From assembly GCA_030248225.1 (NCBI GenBank), contig JASANE010017373.1, positions 1 to 64,000 of the forward strand: 64,000 bases of DNA, read 5' to 3'. The notes below the pieces were generated by a model that worked only from the letters and a program-made list of their open reading frames with translations, did not search any database and was not told where the DNA came from. The stretch comes from Trileptium ribeirensis (Eukaryota; Nematoda; Enoplea; Enoplida; Thoracostomopsidae). The position numbers and the translations under genes are program-made. Positions 60,729 through 64,000 of the stretch are shown here, one piece after another; position 1 is the stretch's first letter; each line of letters begins with the position of its first letter.

Positions 60729-63061
60729 GTTAGTAGCATTTTACTTTATTATTCTTTATTGTAATCGTCAGATTTCGTATTTCTAAATGTAACGATAGGT
60801 GGCAATAGTTTGATTAAGACCATGTACCGTTGCAAACGTTATTATTATTGAAACGCAGCGAGCCATTGCAAAACCATTAAATAATACGATGAGTTACTGG
60901 ACCCAAGTTTACCCGTTGTATAAATACATGGATTGCTGTGCAAAACAATACTATACAAATATAATTTCATTTTTCTATTATATTTCTTTACGGATACATT
61001 TTTTATTTTTTATATTTCAATTGATAAGCTTACTATATTGTTTATTGCCTGTTCAATAACAATAAAATAATAATTATTGTTGTTTTATATTTTCAATTCA
61101 AATCTGCTAATATTAAGTTGGATGATTTTTACCATTTTGCGAAAATTTTGTCCAAAAATATTTAATTTTAACCTTTTATTGTTTTCAACCATAGATATCA
61201 GAGAAACTATTATTTTGTATGTAACAACTAGCTAGCCGCGGCTTTGATAAGTTATTTTTAACCAAGTAAAACATTCATAAACCGTGTCGATAGTCGCTCC
61301 ACCTTCCGTTGGAATTTTGACGAGCAATGTTACATCAATTGCGCCAAGTGGCCTAGACCTATACGTTTATTTTCTATTTTATATATATTAGAATTCCAGT
61401 ACATTGTTGTACATCGTCTTTCGCCACAAATAATGCCCTGTTGTAAATTGTGTTGGATGTGCGAGAGGTCTAAACATGAATGCTACGATTAATCACTCAC
61501 TGTTTGACGAAATTCTGCTCCGGTTTTAGTCGGATAGAAAACAGTGTATGTTTGGGCGGCGATTCCGAGGGTTGAGAGATGAGGGGGTTGCATCCTCCAG
61601 GGATCCAGATCCAGGGATAAGAACTAAAGAAAAATTATCCTCATCCCCCCACTATTTTTAGGGATCGCCAGCTATGAGTGTATGTAGTATGTAGAAGCAA
61701 ATGGCCTAAATTTGAATATTATTTTCTATTCTTCTTTATAGCACCTATTTGTGACTCTGCTTAATTCTGCCATAGGCTGTTAGATATTTATTAAATCAAC
61801 ACACATATTTACATTAGTCCTAACTACCGTTGGTACTTTACTGCACTAAATTCAAGAAAAATTCGTAATTTTGTACCAAACCGCAGCTTGATACAAAAGA
61901 ATATAACATTATTATACTTTTTTACGACAATGAGGTAGTGCCCGTTACATTGGGACGCCGACGGCCCAAACGAATTTTTATTGTTTTTTGAAATATATTT
62001 TGTGGCAGCTAGTACAATGGCAAATATAATTACATAGCTAGGCATTAATATTATGATTCAAATTGTTTGCTTTTTGTTTTTTGTTTGTTTCTTTTTTTAT
62101 GTTGGAAGTGCTGTTTTCACGATTGTTGGGAATTAGCAAATGTAGGCGCTTGGTATTATTTGATTCTGTTTAGATACATATAACTGGTGTGAAAACTACC
62201 TGAATCATATCTACAGTGTTCGCAGAAATTAAAGTGTAGTTTACTGTTTATTCAATCAATTTAAAATTTTGTTGTGAGGATACTGGGGATCTGCTCGAAA
62301 TTTTTACTGCACTTTTTTAAATTTGTTCGAAAGTTTTTGAACTCGCTTTTGAGACTTCATTAATACATAATCTTGTTAGGTAGTTGTTCGTTCAAAGCTC
62401 GGCTGCCATTTTGTTACAATCGTTCGTTAGCACTGCACTTTCGTGTTTATGTAGAGTAAATTCTAGTGAAATAAATAATAGATAAAGTGAATCATGTAAA
62501 TTCGTTTGATATGTCACTATAATATAAATACCTACTAGCTGCTTATGTATAATTATCCTATTTATGAATCACCTTGTGTTTTCGAAGTCATTCAGTACCA
62601 GGAAAATGTTTTCAGCTGTATACTGTTTCACGCTGAATATAATTGCTCTTCTTTGAGTATAGATATAATTCTCAGCCTTTGCTATCGTTGCGCATACTAC
62701 TATTTTAATATTATTATTTCTATATTGTAACTCCGTCGACGTACATTTTGAAGTTAAACTGTAACATACGTTGTTATCCTACACAAAGTTAATAATATTC
62801 AACAAAAATTGAAAAAGTATCTAACAAAAAATACTATCTGAGTGAAATAGTCTTAAAGTTACTGTTCCTATTTAACAATCTCTTTCGCTCCCTTTTCCTT
62901 CGCCGTACAGTTTGTTTAAATTTAACTCCAACAGTATTCTCACTTGCTTGTGAAGGAACTGAGGCCGTGTTCGCATTTCATTCGATCCGATTTTTGTTCA
63001 CATTGCTTTACCGATCCATCGATGCGAGTAAACTCTATACCTACCGCATACATGTGTATGT
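60729..63061 (+). other. RhoGEF intron 12, first part
   Basis: AT-rich. An open stretch after TTTTAG at about 61530 (to 61664) could be read as coding but shows no family match. No other feature. Confidence 0.5.
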
Positions 63062-63802
63062 CAGGGAGTAACCGGAATGCCGGTTCCGGTTGCGGTTCCG
63101 GCAATGAGTAAAAATCATGCCGGAACAGGAATTACGGTTTAACAATTTTGTTTGAAATTTTCTACATTTTTTTGCGTCATCTGTTATCCAAACATATGTA
63201 AAATATATTATACAATGATCAAGCCCCATTACAACCAAGAAAAAAAAGATTAAGCAATTTGCCATGGGAAACGTAAGAAGGCTCATAATTTAAGTAGGAA
63301 TTTTTCATAACCTGTAGGAGTTTGTTAACAAATCAAAGCCAGGTCGATGCTTGTAGCAGCTATTTTACACATCCAGTAGTCTGCGGGGTATATACGTTCG
63401 AATTAAATCGGTGCAATTCGGTAACAGAGTATGGCTTACGCAGAAGTACTTAGGATATGCTTGGCTAACATAAATTGCCTCAAGCACCAGCCAGGGCGCT
63501 TCTAAACTTTGTAAATCAACCTAAACTGAAGTAATCTAACGTTATCTGCAACCTAGCCAGAAACTGCTTTCTTGGCAATGAGCTGTATTTGTTGAAACTG
63601 TGCTTGCATCATCACGGTTTGTTTCATTTATAGCATTCTGATTAGATAGTTATCATCATTATCATCTAACTGACCGGCACTGTTTGCCCAACACTAGCCT
63701 AAACAGTGTCTTTGAACACTGATCAGAAAATTACCTTTTAATCTAGTATTTTCTCTTAGAATCATATAAACCAATAATTTCAAGTTTCGTACAGAAGAAC
63801 AT
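63062..63802 (-). mobile_element. CCGGAA-ended dispersed repeat, copy 3 (intron 12)
   Basis: Inverse of 21590-22376, from CAGGGAGTAACCGGAATGCC to the inverse of GTTCTTCTGTA. Its CCGGAA end is more diverged, with the palindromes broken. Confidence 0.85.
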
Positions 63803-63833
63803 TTAACAAATTAGCTTCACATCTATTACCCAG

Positions 63834-63941
63834 CAGCTGCCGGGTACTACTGATTGTTCGCCGCAATCCGAGTGTTTGTGGGACTTGGTCGCCGTTTTAT
63901 CGCAACAATCTATGGAGTATAGAGCTGGCTTATCTTCATAA
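63834..63941 (+). CDS. RhoGEF possible exon 13 (incomplete)
   Basis: The acceptor CTATTACCCAG/CAGCTG at 63833 opens a phase-0 frame, as required after exon 12. It encodes QLPGTTDCSPQSECLWDLVA, then VLSQQSMEYRAGLSS, and reaches a TAA at 63939-63941. The L-x-AVL-x-QQ pattern is reminiscent of the family's coiled-coil start, but the match is weak. Whether the stop is used or a donor lies before it (GA/GTATAG) cannot be told here. Confidence 0.35.
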   Translation, partial: QLPGTTDCSPQSECLWDLVAVLSQQSMEYRAGLSS

Positions 63942-64000
63942 TGTACATATACTGGAAAACTTGATAGAAAAAGTAATCTGGGATATATACTATCGTGAAA

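Larger units (their letters stand above)
35157..63941 (+). other. Rho guanine nucleotide exchange factor gene locus (DH-PH; AKAP13/ARHGEF2/18/28-like), partial
   Basis: One plus-strand gene spliced from at least 12, probably 14, exons. Joined, they give about 740 residues: upstream region (1-100), DH domain (about 105-320, catalysing GDP/GTP exchange on Rho-type GTPases), PH domain (about 340-460), a linker, the RAETF motif (about 585-590), a Ser/Gly-rich segment and the start of a Leu-rich helix. Every exon joint keeps the reading frame, and the acceptors and donors are AG and GT. The PH half contains QKLLVREKAG and PEMYEISTEKKKDLSKWL, close in pattern to vertebrate AKAP13/ARHGEF2 relatives. 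The true start exon lies upstream, probably outside the window, and the C-terminal coiled coil probably runs past the right edge. The subfamily call comes from motif order; the exact orthologue is not decided. Confidence 0.9.

Noticed and set aside
61530..61664. Phase-0 open stretch after TTTTAG as RhoGEF exon 13
   Set aside because: The peptide has no family resemblance and the sequence looks like local GC-rich duplication; the candidate at 63834 fits slightly better.

Overview
This window reads as nuclear DNA of an animal, most likely an invertebrate. It is AT-rich and has GT/AG introns of about 0.4-3.5 kb. It holds several classes of eukaryotic transposable element: L2/CR1-like and RTE-like LINE remnants, a hAT-type MITE, Tc1/mariner-type MITEs and tandem satellites. 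Coding density is very low. I see no operons, bacterial genes or CRISPR. I cannot name the species; a phylum call would be a guess.

Region 1 (1-15589) is one large imperfect inverted repeat. The left arm (1-7420) and right arm (8157-15589) are reverse complements of each other with scattered substitutions and small indels, around a single-copy loop of about 740 bp. Each arm carries one copy of the first coding exon of a class A G-protein-coupled receptor. The left copy runs through TM3, a long Asn-rich loop and a GTAAGT splice donor. The right copy has a 4-nt frameshift and is cut off at the loop. The loop also holds a truncated copy of an 800-bp dispersed repeat whose end is rich in CCGGAA. 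The right-hand junction lies on a 6-bp microhomology (CGTAGG), as expected of a fold-back or template-switch inverted duplication. No TM4-TM7 exons are seen, so both copies look incomplete.

Region 2 (15590-35150) has no gene I can support. It holds an L2/CR1-like LINE 3' end (minus strand) next to a 222-bp tandem duplication, two full copies of the CCGGAA-ended repeat, a 141-bp x3 tandem array, a 193-bp x4 tandem array, and one end of a TIR element with G/C homopolymer runs.

Region 3 (35157 to the right edge) is the middle and C-terminal part of one plus-strand gene. It is a Dbl-family Rho guanine nucleotide exchange factor of the AKAP13/ARHGEF2/ARHGEF18/ARHGEF28 type. I placed 12 well-supported exons, a probable upstream exon and a possible downstream exon. 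All joints agree in reading phase. They give a DH domain, a PH domain, a linker, the family's RAETF motif, a Ser/Gly-rich stretch and the start of a Leu-rich C-terminal helix. The gene's first and last exons are probably outside the window. Its introns are filled with repeats: a dead RTE-like element, two 200-bp Tc1/mariner-type MITEs, a complete 1.45-kb TIR element with a short C-rich minisatellite, tandem arrays and several dispersed families shared between introns.
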